A stretch of 64,000 nucleotides of DNA. Origin: Sternotherus odoratus (taxonomy: Eukaryota; Chordata; Testudines; Kinosternidae). The notes below the pieces were generated by a model. The model was given only the letters and a program-made list of their open reading frames with translations, searched no databases and had not been told where the DNA came from. Location of the stretch: positions 135,397,259 to 135,461,258 of the forward strand of contig JAVMKO010000003.1 in assembly GCA_032164245.1 (NCBI GenBank), in the 5' to 3' direction. Below are positions 12,180 to 24,500 of the stretch, piece by piece (the stretch's first letter is position 1; each line of letters begins with the position of its first letter). The translations under genes and the position numbers were made by a program.

Positions 12180-12242
12180 CCAGGGAGCTAGACTAGATGA
12201 CCTCTTTGGTTCCTTCCATTCCTACCTTTTTATGATTATGTG
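12180..12242 (+). mobile_element. CR1 LINE 3' end fragment
   Basis: CTAGATGACCTCTTTGGTTC followed by a short TTATGATTATGTG tail is the conserved 3' end of CR1 elements, the dominant LINE of birds, turtles and crocodilians. Confidence 0.7.
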
Positions 12243-12302
12243 AAAGAGAATGTCAGTGGGATGGATTGCTTTCTGAAGATTTTACTTCTATGAAGATAGG
12301 CC

Positions 12303-12536
12303 ATTGGTTCTCAAAGTGGGGGTTGGGACCCCTCTGGGGGTCGTGACCCGGTTTTGAGGGGGTCACGAGCCCCTGCTGCCTGCAGCTGGCCCTGACCCCT
12401 GCCGCGAGCTCAGTCCCGGTCACGGTGGGCTCCCTGCACCCCCTACCCCCCCCCCCCGGCCAGCTCCAGATGCCCCCTTGAGCCCAGCCCCAGTCACGGA
12501 GGGCTCCCAGCACAAACCTCCCCTTCCCCAATAACC
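12303..12536 (+). mobile_element. hAT-like element, truncated (TTGGTTCTCAAA end)
   Basis: The left end ATTGGTTCTCAAAGTGGGGG and the following GACCCCTCTGGGGGTCGTGA closely match the complete copy at 42380-43098. The right terminal repeat is missing, and CR1 sequence follows directly. A C14 run lies near 12447. Confidence 0.65.
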
Positions 12537-12690
12537 TGGATTCAACCACCTCTCATGGAAGCCTATTCTGGTGCTTTACTATCCTTAGAAATGTTTTCCT
12601 AATATCTAATTTAAAACTCTCTCTCCCTTGTTGCACATTAAGCCAGTTATTTGCTTGTCCTACTGTCAGTGGACATAGTTTACTTTGTTT
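12537..12690 (-). mobile_element. CR1 LINE 3' region fragment
   Basis: Read on the minus strand, the segment follows the late CR1 3' region (AAGCACCAGAATAGGCTTCC corresponds to the conserved block before the 3' terminus). It is interrupted from the CR1 fragment at 12180-12242 by the hAT-like insertion and is in the opposite orientation. Confidence 0.55.
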
Positions 12691-13003
12691 ATTCTATATT
12701 ATAAAAATACACCAATTTTTAAAGGGTGAAATTAACAAGAGCCTACCTGCTGTTCAATCATGTTGCTTTTATATTGCATCCCTTCTCCGCCTACTACTGG
12801 TATCATCCTCAGCATGTGCTTTGTTTAGAAATCTCTGAGGCATGGTTCTTGTATTCATGCATGTCTGTAAAGCACCACGCTAACATGTGGCAACAGTACA
12901 CTACAATTATACAGATAATGAGGTACACTTTTTGGATTTATGAAGGAGCACACTTATTCTATGAAGATATACACTTGGATGAGGGAATTATGAGATTTAC
13001 ATA

Positions 13004-13128
13004 TAGGGTGACCAGATGTCCTGATTTTATAGGGACAATCCCAATTTTGGGGTCTTTTTTCTTATATAGGTTCCTATTACCCCATGTCCCCGTCCAGATT
13101 TTTTCACACTTGCTGTCTGGTCACCCTA
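13004..13128. mobile_element. Short MITE with TAGGGTGACCAGA termini
   Basis: TAGGGTGACCAGATGTCC at the left and CTGTCTGGTCACCCTA at the right form inverted ends that include TA on both sides, so a TA target duplication is likely. The 125-bp interior has no coding capacity. I recognise this as an abundant turtle repeat type, from memory only. Confidence 0.75.
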
Positions 13129-15893
13129 TGTACATACCTTCAGTCTAACCAGCTGATTAGAGTCTAAATAAGCTTAGTACATTTCATTCTTTAGATGAAC
13201 ACTAAAGCAGTAAGAATGTTATTTTCATAATTAATATCAGGCAGTAGCAGATTGTTTAAAATTACAATCAGTCGCTTATTAGCAAGTTATGCAGAAAATC
13301 TAGACGAGATCAGAGACTTCCATCAACAACAAAAAAAAATATACCAAGGTTCCTTTTTAAAAGATAAGAGGTGAGTTTCAGAAGACGCTCACAACAGGCA
13401 AGCCTTTTCTTCAAGGAAAATTGCACTGCACCTTGACTCTTCCAACCTTCTCAATCATCTAACAGTTTAAATATAGTACAGACTTTCATTAAAATATTTA
13501 AATTATTTTCCATGACTATATTAGATTTGTTTCTGAATTTGTAAGTGTAACTCTGCTCATTTTCAAATGCTTATGACATTCACATGTGATTTGCTCTTTG
13601 AGCACTGGGATAAGACACTTCAATCATAATATCTATTACTTTAGATTTGAACATTTATTTTCCCCCTTTCCCATTTCTGATTATTCTTTTTAGATGGCCT
13701 TAACATTTTCATCTGTTACACAGCTGGTAATTTACTGCTGAGAGGCATTGTCCTTTTGTACTTTATAGTCAAAAACTCAGAACTGCTCTGCGTATCCAGG
13801 CTGGCCACATTGGGAGAATTTCCTTATGACAAAAGGACAGTTTACGGTCAGACTCTGCTACCCTTACACATGCTGAGTGGTACCTTACTCTATATATAGT
13901 TAACGGGTGTTGAGGGAGTAAGGTGATACTCCGTGTGAATGAGGATGAGAGTCTTTTTTTTTAGGGGAGAGAACTTTTCTTCTCACTGCAGCAGAAGTCA
14001 TTTTAGCAATTTTTTTTAATTAGATTTGCTGATCCCTGGAAGATTGCATTTCCATGAGACTTTCCTGCTCTATTGAAAAATATGACTTTTTTAGGAGAGG
14101 GATCTTGTCCACTATACCTTTTCACAAGGCTCTGATGGCAATTCATTCACTTGAGGCAAGCAAACATCAAAGAACTTCTCAGAGATCATTTGCTCTTGTT
14201 CTGGGGAAGTGATAAACATGCTCCCCAGTCCAAAAGACTAGAGTTCATCCCACGGAGTCCTGGGATAAAGATTGTTTTCCTATATAGACAGTAATGCAAC
14301 TAGAGTCTGCACAAAGGATGCCTTCCAGCAGCACACCCTCTGTTTGGGGTCCTCTTAATGAAGGTCTAAGGAAAAAAAATAAAGTAGCCAGGTAGGAATC
14401 TCTTATAAGTCTGGAAGGAGAAAAAAATTGAGCCCAGAAATATTCTCTTCCCTATCTTTCCCCTGTTTTGCCCCCAGGAAGCTAGTCAGATTACATTTGC
14501 AGAGACACTCAGAAAGCTAAAAAGTGGTTGCAGATGAAAATAAGGACCTTTTAAACAAGAAACCCAAACTTTCTAACATGGACTATGGTCTGCAAATGTC
14601 CTCCCCATCTGGCAACTATTATTATTCTAACCCATTATTTGCGAGGGCTTTCATATCATAAAGTAAGTAGACAAACATTTATAGCCTAAGCCCATAAAGA
14701 TGTAGTCGTTTTTAACCTTGGAAAAACACCTTGGGAAAGGCATGTACACAAGCCATTGGAACTACAGCCCACAGGGATTAATCCATGGTGAATACTGAAG
14801 TGGAGTTTATTTAAATCCAAATAGTCAGCTATGCACTAAGAGTGACTCTCCTTTTTAAAATGTAGGTATGCTGTAACTGCGGATATTTTGTCCTTTCAGT
14901 TATTAAAAAGTCAGAACACTGTACATAATAGTGCTTGGGATGGGGGGAGGGGGAAAATGTGCCAGCGTCTCTAGTTCCTCCATTACTAAGTCTTGGGAAA
15001 GTCTCAGTCAAAGTGACATTCTTGGACAGCTCCCTCTTGAAAAGGAAAAACTGGCAGACTGTATTTGAACTTTTACAGACAACATTCTCTTATCCTAATT
15101 GGTCAGTATTCCGGTTCAAAAGAAAGAGGAGCTGGTGTGATGCTCCCCAGGGGGTACAGACTGGGATTCAAAAGGGCTAGTGGGCGAGACAGACTGAGGC
15201 AGGGGCCAAATGGGAATGGGGATGCAGTGACACATAGGGACAGAGGATGGATGAGTGCCTGACTCATGAAGACTAAAGGGAAGAGGCTGCGGTCAGCCAG
15301 GGTCTGCATAGGGAGACTCCCCAACTATCTCCCCCCCCAAAAAAAACAAAAACAAACAACAACACCCTTGTTCCATACTTTTCACACCAAATAACCCACC
15401 GGGTTCTCTCCCAGGCTCTATCCCTATCAATTACTTCCCTCTCCCTCAGCTCCTCTGTTACCTCTTATTCCCCCAAGCCTTTGTACTGCTTTGGAGGGGA
15501 GCAGGAAATACATTTCTATATTGTAGTTTAAATGAATTACTACTCAAAGGTCTGTATTAATAGGCCTAGTAAGGAATCTGTTTGTCAAGAAAATATTTCC
15601 TGAATCATTTTTGTGGTCTGTATTGTTAGAGACATACTTGCTAACAAATATTTTGAAATAAATTACCCAAATAATTCAAAATTCTGTGATTATATTGTGT
15701 TATTTTGAAAAATAAAACATGCAGATTTTGAAGAATTTTTAAATATTGTGCACAGATTTTTTAATTTTTTAACCAAGAATTCCTTCAGGGGCAAATACTA
15801 AGTTTACATGTAAAGAGACAGATGAACATTTCTTGTCTGACAAAAAAACCTGTTTTTCCACCTTTGCTGAATTTTAACTGTATATACATAACT

Positions 15894-16375
15894 AGGGCCC
15901 TGCCAAATTAACAGCCATAAAAAACATCCCCCCCCCCGAAATCTGGTCTTGTGTGTGTGTTTTTACCCTATCCTATACAGATTTCATAGGTGAGATGAGC
16001 ATTTCTCAGGTTGAGGGTCCTGACCAAAGACGGAGTTGCAGGGGAAGGGTCTCAAAGTTTGTTTGTTTGTTTGGGGGGGGGGGAATTGCAGTATTGTCAC
16101 CTGTCCTTTTGTGCTGCCTTCAGAGCTGGATGGTCAGAGAGTGGCAGCTGTTGGCCAGGTACCCAGCTGTGAAGGCAACCAAAAGCAGTACAGAAGTAAG
16201 GGTGGCAATATCATACCATGCCAGCCTTACTTCTGCGCTGCTGTTTTCAGAGCTGGGTGGTAGCTGCTGACTGAAAGCCCAGCTCTGCAGGCAGCGGCAC
16301 AGAAGTAAGGGTAGCAATACCACACCATACTCTCCTTACACCTGCGCTGCTGCTGCTAACGACTCGACCTTCAGA
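15894..16375 (+). mobile_element. GGGCCCTGCCAAATT-family DNA transposon copy (truncated)
   Basis: The 5' end AGGGCCCTGCCAAATTAACA and interior blocks (GTCCTGACC, AGAGCTGGATGG, GGCAGCTGTTGGCCAGG, a repeated GAAGTAAGGGT/GGCAATACCA module) match the copy at 19768-20382. The right terminus is lost. The family resembles non-autonomous hAT elements, but no target duplication is visible. Confidence 0.6.
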
Positions 16376-19300
16376 TCAGTACACTATTGTCTGTGTGTAG
16401 ATATTTGTTTTTCCTTTTGCAGTAACTACTTGGGTTGTTACCTAGATATTATTAAATTTGATAATTTACTACTAACTAAAGGTGAAGTATTGCAGAGTGT
16501 TAACCATAGAAGTTTCCCCTCATAGCTCCACCAATTGGCCTAAACCCTCCTGTGAAGTGGTGAGACATATTAATTCAGTCTCCCATTCAATCCTTGGCCT
16601 TCCCAAGATTGTCGAAAAGGTGCCAGTTGCCAAAAAGAGGGATGATGACCTTTTTCTTAAACCACAAAACTGGGAATCTCTCAACCAGCCTCAACTATAC
16701 AAAAAAAGCTGTAGTGGGTAAATCAGATATGGGGCATTGTATTGTTGACAAATATTCCTCGATAGACATCCCTCTGTTTTGTATTATGATCACTTTTTCT
16801 GATTTTCAGATTCATCAGTGTAATTTGTCCTTTATCATGTGTATTTGCTGGGAATTCAAGAAAATGATCCAGAGATACTGAGTTGACTTTTATAAGGGTT
16901 ACATTGGATGAGCTGGATACATGTTTACATATTTGAAAGTGGTGGTTTGACAAAATTTAAGATTTTGTTTTCCCAAGTGATGTTCTCTGTCCAGTTTTCT
17001 GGTCTCAGCTCATGTTGTTGTATAAATAACTATAAGAAAAGTAACCTTAATGCAACATTATGGTTGAGACAGTAAATGCACAAAAGTGCAGAAGTTTACA
17101 GCAGCCACAACTCTTGCATATTTACACGAGTAATATTTCATCTTAGAGTCTATTTCATAGTCTAATAATTTATTATATATGTCCAATGTAATAAGATTAA
17201 AGTCACTGTGGGAACCAGAACTTTGAGTTCTGGCAAGTTTATACAACTTTCAAACCTAAAGTTAGATTAACAGTTTGCTTGCATGAATTTCACTGTTCTC
17301 TGCAACAAATTAACAAGGGAGAGAGAAAAAAGTAAAGTGTCAGAGTATTTACTTGCCTCCACATAATCAAGCCATTTCAGCTCACGTGGGGTTTTAATCA
17401 ACATATCACATGATGTATTTATACACTAATATATACAAACTTTGAAACTGCACATGCCAACGTGATTCAAGGGAAGCCATCAGATTTGCTATAACTAAGA
17501 AAGAGGGGTGCCCAGACACCAGTGTTGGAAGGAGCCTGAGGAGATTGTGTGTTTGCAGACATAAAAAGCCAATAATGAAGTAACTTGTTAAAGCAAATAT
17601 TTAGTACCAGTTTACTACCCAGTTGAACTTGTTCATTATGGTTTTTCAGTTATTCCCTAAAACATAGCAACATACATATTCCTCATTCATCAAAGACTAT
17701 CACATGCTAGGTCTAAAACCAAACTGTTTAGATTATTGCATTGCAAGAGGGCTTCTAAACCCCACATTTTCTGCTATACAAACAGGAACAAGTAGGTGAT
17801 TAGTCATACCAACAATAGCCTTCCATTCCTACCACAAATAATAGTTTCAGAGCTAGGTGGAGACAAAGCATGACCCAGTTTGCTCACAAGCTCATTCTGG
17901 AGGAAAGATAAGTCACTGAAATCAGAGGTTTAAAATTAAAAGTGCCTTCTCAGCTATAATAGGGTGTATATTTCAGTTTTCCATTTCCCCCCACTCCTCT
18001 TTAATTTAGTCCTACATTTAGTTTATAAGAGCTAAAAAAAAATCTCTTACCAGTGGAGCTGCAGCTGCTGTTATCTTAATGTTGTTTCCATGACCTGATG
18101 AAGTATGCAGTTTCCAAATGCTTGCCCATTTTGTTTTTGTGAGTTAGTTCACCAGAGTACTTGCACTAATAAAAGAGTAGGGGTTCTTTAGTTATTTTAT
18201 AGTCTACTGGAGACAATTACTACTTTCTTTTTGCATAAGACAAAGGAAATTGGTCATAAAAGCAGTAGGATTCAAAGATGCTGGAACTTGAAGTGCTGCA
18301 GCACTCCCTGGCTTGAAGTGGTTTCCACCATATATAGGATTCAGTTTGGTTCAATGACTCTCAGCACCCCCACTATACAAATTGTTCCAGTACCCCCGGC
18401 AGTATTGATGTGGGAGGGACACTCCTTCAGCCAAGGAACAGCTCCTCAATAATCAAAACATCTCCCCAGTAAGTTGGTAGCATCCATCTACTAGGGAGTT
18501 TCAAAACATAAAGTGACCAGTAGGATGTCTAGGCAATAAGAATTAAGGAATATTCTTCAAGATGGTATCCATAACTCTGTTCTACTAGATAGAAATGCAT
18601 TAAATTTTTTAGAGCCAGGGATTTCCCAAAGTTTTGTAATAAAGAGGGGAGCAAACTATCTGTGACAAAGTAACACCTCTTGGCCTCAATGTAGGGAGTA
18701 GTAATCCAAGGGAACAGCTGTGATAAGAAGCCATTTGAATTTTTGAATGGATTTGTTTTTTACTTACCCTTTGTTTTGCCTAGTACCTAACAAACCATGT
18801 CATTACTTTCCTTGAGTCTGACCTCTTTCTTCTTCCTGCTTCTCCTTCCTTTAAGCTTTTGATATACTTTTGAACTACTTTTTCCTCCTTCCTCAACAAA
18901 ATTCCCAAGGTAGTCCTATTAAAATATTACAACTGAGCAAAGGCCTTTTAAAGTGACAGAGCAGCACAGATGTGTTGAATATAGTACTAACTATCAATAT
19001 AGTAACTGTTTAAATTCCCTGTGAAAATTCCCTTTGCTAGGAAAATGATTTAATGGTACTTTGCTGTAATTATTTTTTATTTGTCCCCCATCTCACAGAA
19101 AGATATATAACTAACAGAGATTATTGGAAGGTACTGACAGTACTAGACCACTCGCAATGAAAATGTTTTTGGTATTTTGTGTGCATGTGTAGATATAGTG
19201 GAAAAAATAGATGTAAATGTAAGATGAAGACACTGTGGGTAACCTGAATAAAGGATTAATAACTGTTCTCTCCTAGTACATTGTGGAAAAGCATTTATAC

Positions 19301-19767
19301 AACTGAGGTGTGTTAAGTAAATTGCCTTTGAAAAATAAATAGCCAAAGTGGACTTGATTTGGTAACCACCATGAACCTCCTTAACTCAATAACATCTCAA
19401 TTTATAAGTATGCTCCCCCACACCCCCATACTGGAAAAACTTTAGAAATGTTTAAGTTACATGCAAAAACACCTACAGTATAGAGATATCATAGCCTTCT
19501 TGGTTTTAGTTCCCATATAGCATTTGCACTCTTTCCTACTCCATCCAGCCCCATCATATTCTCATGTCTTACCTGCATGCTATTTATCTTCACAGGCTGT
19601 TAAGCTGCACACCTGCATTGGCTTTGTCATCAAACCCCACCAAGGTAGCTCTTAATCTTCTACTTACATTACATATATTGACACTTTGATAGAAATAAAG
19701 TAGATGCTTCTTTATACCAGGAATTGAATAAAACTATGTATTTGTATGCAAAATCTTTCAGAGACAG

Positions 19768-20382
19768 GGCCCTACCAAATTCACAGCCATGAAAAAAACC
19801 ACGTGGACTGTGAAATCTGGTCTTTTGTGTGCTTTTACCCGATACTATACAGATGTCATGGGGGAGACCTGTGTTTCTCAAATTGGGGGTCCTGACCCAA
19901 AATGGATTTGCAGGGGGTCACGGTATTGCCACTCTTAATTCTGAGCTGCTTTCAGAGCTGGATGGCCAGAGAGCGGCAGCTGTTGGCCAGGCGCCCAGCT
20001 CTGAAACAGCGCCCCACCAGCAGCAGCACAGAAATAAGGGTGGCAATACCATACCATGCCATCCTTACTTCTGTGCTGCTGCTGGTGGCGGTTCTGCCTT
20101 CATTGCTGAGCTCCCAGCCAACAACTGTCGCTGTCTAGCTGCTCAGCTCCAAAGGCAGCACTGCCGCCACCACCAGTTCAGAAGTAAGGATTGCAGTACC
20201 ACAACCTCCCATAAAATAACCTTGCGACCCCCAAACACACAACCCCGTTTTGGGTCAGGACCCCTACAAGTACAACATTCAGAAATCTCAGATTTAAATA
20301 GCTGAAATCAAGACATTTACAATTTTTTAAATCCCCGGACCATGAAATTGACCGAAGTGGACCATGAATTTGGTATGGCCTT
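19768..20382 (+). mobile_element. GGGCCCTACCAAATT-family DNA transposon, near full length
   Basis: The ends GGGCCCTACCAAATTCACAG and GAATTTGGTATGGCCTTA are imperfect inverted repeats. The interior shares modules with 15894-16375, and a reverse copy lies at 27946-28131. No transposase ORF is present. hAT-like ancestry is inferred. Confidence 0.65.
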
Positions 20383-20391
20383 ATTTATAGG

Positions 20392-20947
20392 AGTGTGGTA
20401 AGAGGACTTTCAATGGGTCCCCACAGGAAGGTTCTATCCAGCCGCATACTCCGATTGACTCACTGGACAGCAGGGTAAGGGTTAACAAAACTTAAGCTTT
20501 TATTCAGCGCGCTGAAGGTTGCTTACCAGAAGTAGGGGGCAACAACCAATATCAGAACTTGGAAGCTTTTATAGCATACAGATGTACATATTCATGAGGC
20601 TCATTGATTATTCATGTATACCCTTACATGGTTAAGCTATGTAAAAAACCGGAACTTTAACAGTTTAAAAATCCCCCTGATTTTATCTAGGTAGTCAACA
20701 GTTTCAAGGCTTACTTCTGGAGGTCACGCTGTTCTACATATTTCAACAACACCAGGTGTCTTATCTTAGTTAGTATAAGAATGTTTATAACTATCATAGT
20801 CCCTTTATTTTCCCATGGGCTGGCATTTCTCACATTTGAGGCCTATTAGCTATTTCTCAGTCAGCAGTTTGAGATTACCCAGAGTGCTTGACTGCAGTTA
20901 GCTAACTAAGCCTGTGTATGTCTTACATACATTTGCTTATTACAACA
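20392..20947 (-). mobile_element. Candidate solo LTR, minus orientation
   Basis: Read on the minus strand the segment has LTR signals in order: TGTTGTAATAAG start at 20947, TATA box (CTATAAAAGC) at 20574-20565, poly(A) signal AATAAA at 20503-20498, and an end near 20392. The TATA-to-poly(A) spacing of about 65 bp is typical for an LTR R region. TAGG flanks both sides (20388-20391 and 20948-20951), a possible 4-bp target duplication. No internal retroviral genes adjoin it. Confidence 0.55.
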
Positions 20948-21213
20948 TAGGGTAAAGATGTTTACAACAGGAGCTGATTTACCGAAGTGGTGCATTCAGG
21001 CAGATCCCATGCACCCTTATGGAGCCCCATTGTCTTAAAGGGACTCTGCATTAGGGTTAAGGGTCCTCAGCGTAGCTTGACTGAGAGCAGCCAGCCAGGG
21101 CCGTGGGGGACACAGGACGTTCTTAGTTACTAGTCACCATTCCACTGTTGCAATTAAGTCACGGTCACGCATTTAAAATAAAGGCCTCTAAGCTTCGCAG
21201 CGTTCCCAGAACA

Positions 21214-21406
21214 AAGATGGCTACGAAGGTCAGCCCTTAACTGGCCTCTTTGCCCGGCTTCAGCCCTAAATCAAGATGGCCCCCAGCCGCCTGCCCTTAA
21301 CCAAGATGGCCGTCCGACAGTCACGAAACGGAACTACCGGCCTAAACCAAAATGGCCGCTCAGCTTCGGAGCTCTGACGAGACCAGATTCCCTTAACAAA
21401 AATGGC
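21214..21406 (+). promoter_or_regulatory. Array of five YY1-type motifs upstream of ANGEL2
   Basis: AAGATGGC or AAAATGGC occurs at 21214, 21273, 21303, 21349 and 21399, all on the plus strand. Most copies are preceded by CCCTTAAC or CCTAAACC, so the array looks like a degenerate tandem duplication of about 30-59 bp. AAGATGGC is the core of the YY1 recognition site. Binding is not shown by sequence alone. Confidence 0.65.
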
Positions 21407-21442
21407 CTCCGGGAACGGTTCCTACGGGGGCGAGGCGGTAGA

Positions 21443-21457
21443 ACTACGTCTCCCATG
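21443..21457 (+). promoter_or_regulatory. ACTAC-N3-TCCCA motif (ZNF143/THAP11 type) near the ANGEL2 start
   Basis: ACTACGTCTCCCATGG is close to the ACTACAnnTCCCA element bound by ZNF143/THAP11 in many CpG-island promoters. It lies 46 bp upstream of the ANGEL2 ATG. Confidence 0.5.
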
Positions 21458-21502
21458 GCCCAGTGCGTGCCGCCCGGGTGCGGAGCCGGCCGGCGGGCGG
21501 CG

Positions 21503-21564
21503 ATGGAAGTGTGGCGCTGTGTGAGGCGGAGCCGCAGCCGGTGCGGCTGCGGGGGAAGAGGCCG
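21503..21564 (+). CDS. ANGEL2: ANGEL2 coding exon 1
   Basis: The ATG (G at -3 and +4) opens MEVWRCVRRSRSRC, matching the MEAWRCVRK start known in human. The exon ends after two bases of an Arg codon at a GTCAGT donor. A second ATG in another frame nearby (21463) is upstream and does not join exon 2 in frame. Confidence 0.88.
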
Positions 21565-24500
21565 GTCAGTGCGGAAGGCGGCCGGGCCCTGGGTGGGACG
21601 AGGGGGTGGTGCCCTAGGATGACCCCCAGTGGGGGAGCGATGTAAGGGCCAGAGGAGCTCCCGGGAGCGGCTAGCGAGGCGCCCTACCTGGAGGTAAACA
21701 CGGGCCGGCGGGGAAGGGCCTAGGCCGGAGGGGCAGGGGCCCTAAGGTGGCGGGCGGGCCCGGCGGGATGGGCGGCAGAGGCGGGCCCAGGGAAGTGGGG
21801 GGCAATGGGAGGGGGGGCGCTGGCCCAGGGGCATGAGCAGGCGGTGATACTTTCCCATAGGTGGTCCGCGTTTGAGGAACTGCCATTAACCTTTGGATGC
21901 TTCCGTCCGTGGTGTTTGTGCTTTAACACCTGTGTACATCATTCATTCCGCTTCCCCAGCAAATGAGTGAGGATGAAAGATGAAAACTGGGGGGTGCTGT
22001 GCCATAGAAGTACCTTATGGCATCACACATAGCAACACCTAGTTATGCTGGGGAAAGAAATATTTACCCCCAATGACTGTAGAGCTGTAGGCAGCAAATC
22101 CTAGACAGATCACTTATTTATTTAAATCAGATAAATGTTTGGTTGAACTATATTTAAAACATATATAAAAAGATAAATATGTCTAAAAGGTAATCTAAAT
22201 ATTAAAATCATTAGTTCAGTAATTGTATTTCACTATCTTAGACCTCTGACAACCCCTGATAAACAGTTGTGTGACATTATTTGATAATGGGACCCAGCGA
22301 AATATTTTAGTCGTCTCCAACACAGTGCTGAAGTTTTGAATGTGTTTTTCCACTGACACAGTTAGCCTGTTGTGCAAGTATCCGTACATATAAGTACCAA
22401 TAAAGTAGCAGTGAGACAAGATGATTTCAAGTCAATGGTCTGTCTGCAATTTCATAAGCAGCAACTCAACAGTAACTTTAATTCTGTGTTTCTGCCTTAC
22501 CAAAAACTGGAAGACTGCTCATAAATGCAAGCAGATGCTTAAAACTAAATTGGAATGGGAAATTTGAAAGTGAATGAAGATCATGTTTATATGCTAAATG
22601 CCCCCCCTAACTAGAACCTGGATTGGAAGCACTCCGGTCATAAATTGAGTCAAGCACAGTTTTTCACTTCTCTTTGCTATTCAGCCGTGGTTTCCCAAAC
22701 AGGGAAACATTTTGTGAAAAAAGGTCTTGCTGTAAGAAGCTTTAAATCTGAACTATGAACATCATCTGACCTGAGTGATGATAAAAGAAGCTGTCTAAGA
22801 ACTCTTATCACAAAGTGGTGTGAGCATCACTTACGTGCGATTCCATTTGTATTAGTTTCTCTGTTTAAATGACCAGGAGGACTTCTAATAAAAAGGTGCT
22901 GTTAGAGGAGGAGAAATTAAATCAATTGAAGGCCACAACTATGCGTAGTGTATCCACTAGACCAGACGTGGGCAAACTACGGCCCGTGGGCCACATGTGG
23001 CCCGCCAGCCATTTTTATCCTGCCCGCGAGCTTGGGCCGGGGCCACTGACCCCGTCCTCCCAGCCCCGGGCAGAGCGCAGCAAGCTGTGCGGCTCCACGC
23101 TCCCGGCCGGAGGGCCGAGCGCGGCAAGTTGCGGGGCCCTGCACTCCCAGCCAGAGGGCCGGGCCGAGCACAGCAAGCCATGGGGCCCCACGCTCCTGGC
23201 CCGGGGTGCGGGGCTGAGGGCGGCAAGACGCACTGCCGGGCGGAGCGCTGCGAGCCGCAGGGCACGGCGCACAGCTGAGCAGATAAACCGGGGGGGGGGG
23301 GGGATTATGTGGTGGTTGGGGGGGCCTCAGGAGGGGGCAGTCGGAACAGATAGCAGGGGGGCTAGATAGGGGGTGGGGTCCTGGGGGGGCAATTAGAGTG
23401 GGGGGGCTCTGGAGGGGGCGATCAGGGGACAAGGAAGGCAGGGGTTGGACGGGTCAGGGTTCTGAGGGGGGTGGTCAGGGGGCGGGGCCTTCCGTACCCG
23501 GCTCTCTGCACAATTTTGAAGCCCAGTGTGGTCCTTGGGCCAAAAAGTTTGCCCACCCCTGCACTAGACCAAGTTGAAGCCAGGAGGCTTTTGGCTCTAG
23601 CCCTGCTTCTGACAGTTACTAGCTTTAGTTCTTTTTACTTATGCTATTTATTTAATTATGAAATAATTAAATATCCCTGTGTCCATTTTACAGGTGGAGA
23701 AACTGAGGTTTAGAAAAAACTATGACTTGTGTTGTGGCACCGTGGCTTAGCTTATTAGGCCTGGACTGGAAACAAGGAAATCTGGATTCTCATTCTGATA
23801 TAGATATTGATGTTATAAGAGGGTAATGTCTTTGAGCCTCAGTTTCTCCATCTGGAAAACTAAAACAATGCTATTTAACTGTTTCATTAGTAACTTTTTG
23901 TAAGCAGTCATGCAATAAAAGGGAAGGTCCTCTTATGGTTCAGTAACTGGTTACAAGACAAAGCAAGGAATGGGAATAAATGATCAGGTTTCCAAATGAG
24001 ACAGGCTCAATCTCTCTTCTCTCCCCACCTTGCTCCTGTACCCCATCCTTTTATTATTATTAGCATGTCACCTCTTTAAGCTAAAAAAATAGTTTTAAAG
24101 AGGAACAGACCATTTAGAAAAATTAAACTTCTTTGTGGTGGTAAAGAGCCAAATATGTTATCTAGAGGAAACCCATTTCTGAATATGTTCAGTGACAGCT
24201 TTTCTTTTCTACAGGAAGCTTCTACAATGAAGTGTGTGGTATAAGAACTTGTATAGCATAGATGATGTCCCAGCATACTAAAATACTGTACATACCTTCT
24301 GGGCTTTCTTATTAGTACTCCTCATACAAGTACTGAATGAAAAAACATAATCAAATCTGAAAAAAGTTATAACTTGTTAGTCTTTTTTTTTTAAATAGGC
24401 CAACTGTTTAAATTGTAACTGAAGGAAGAAGTGACAGGTTTATAAAAAGTGATTAGATCTGATAATCAGATTTTTATTCTGTGCATCCAAGCTTCTGAGT

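Larger units (their letters stand above)
10385..21502. other. RPS6KC1-ANGEL2 intergenic region (head-to-head)
   Basis: The 11.1-kb spacer between the two start codons contains no gene I can support. It holds CR1 fragments, hAT-like copies, a TAGGGTGACC MITE and a minus-strand LTR. Segments 10900-12100, 13200-15850 and 16400-19750 are mainly AT-rich with no assignable feature; 13835-13930 resembles a short palindromic ancient amniote repeat. Confidence 0.65.
21420..21850. promoter_or_regulatory. CpG-island promoter and first exon region of ANGEL2
   Basis: The CpG and G/C density rises sharply across the ANGEL2 start codon and the first 280 bp of intron 1, then falls to AT-rich sequence. No TATA box is visible, consistent with a broad housekeeping-type start. 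Edges are estimated by eye. Confidence 0.7.

Noticed and set aside
12726..13148. 140-codon plus-strand ORF in the intergenic region
   Set aside because: It overlaps a complete MITE (13004-13128) and has no recognisable domain or splice context.
22869..23432. ORFs up to 166 codons in ANGEL2 intron 1
   Set aside because: They run through the GC-rich interior of a hAT-like element with TIRs and an 8-bp duplication; no transposase motif is readable.
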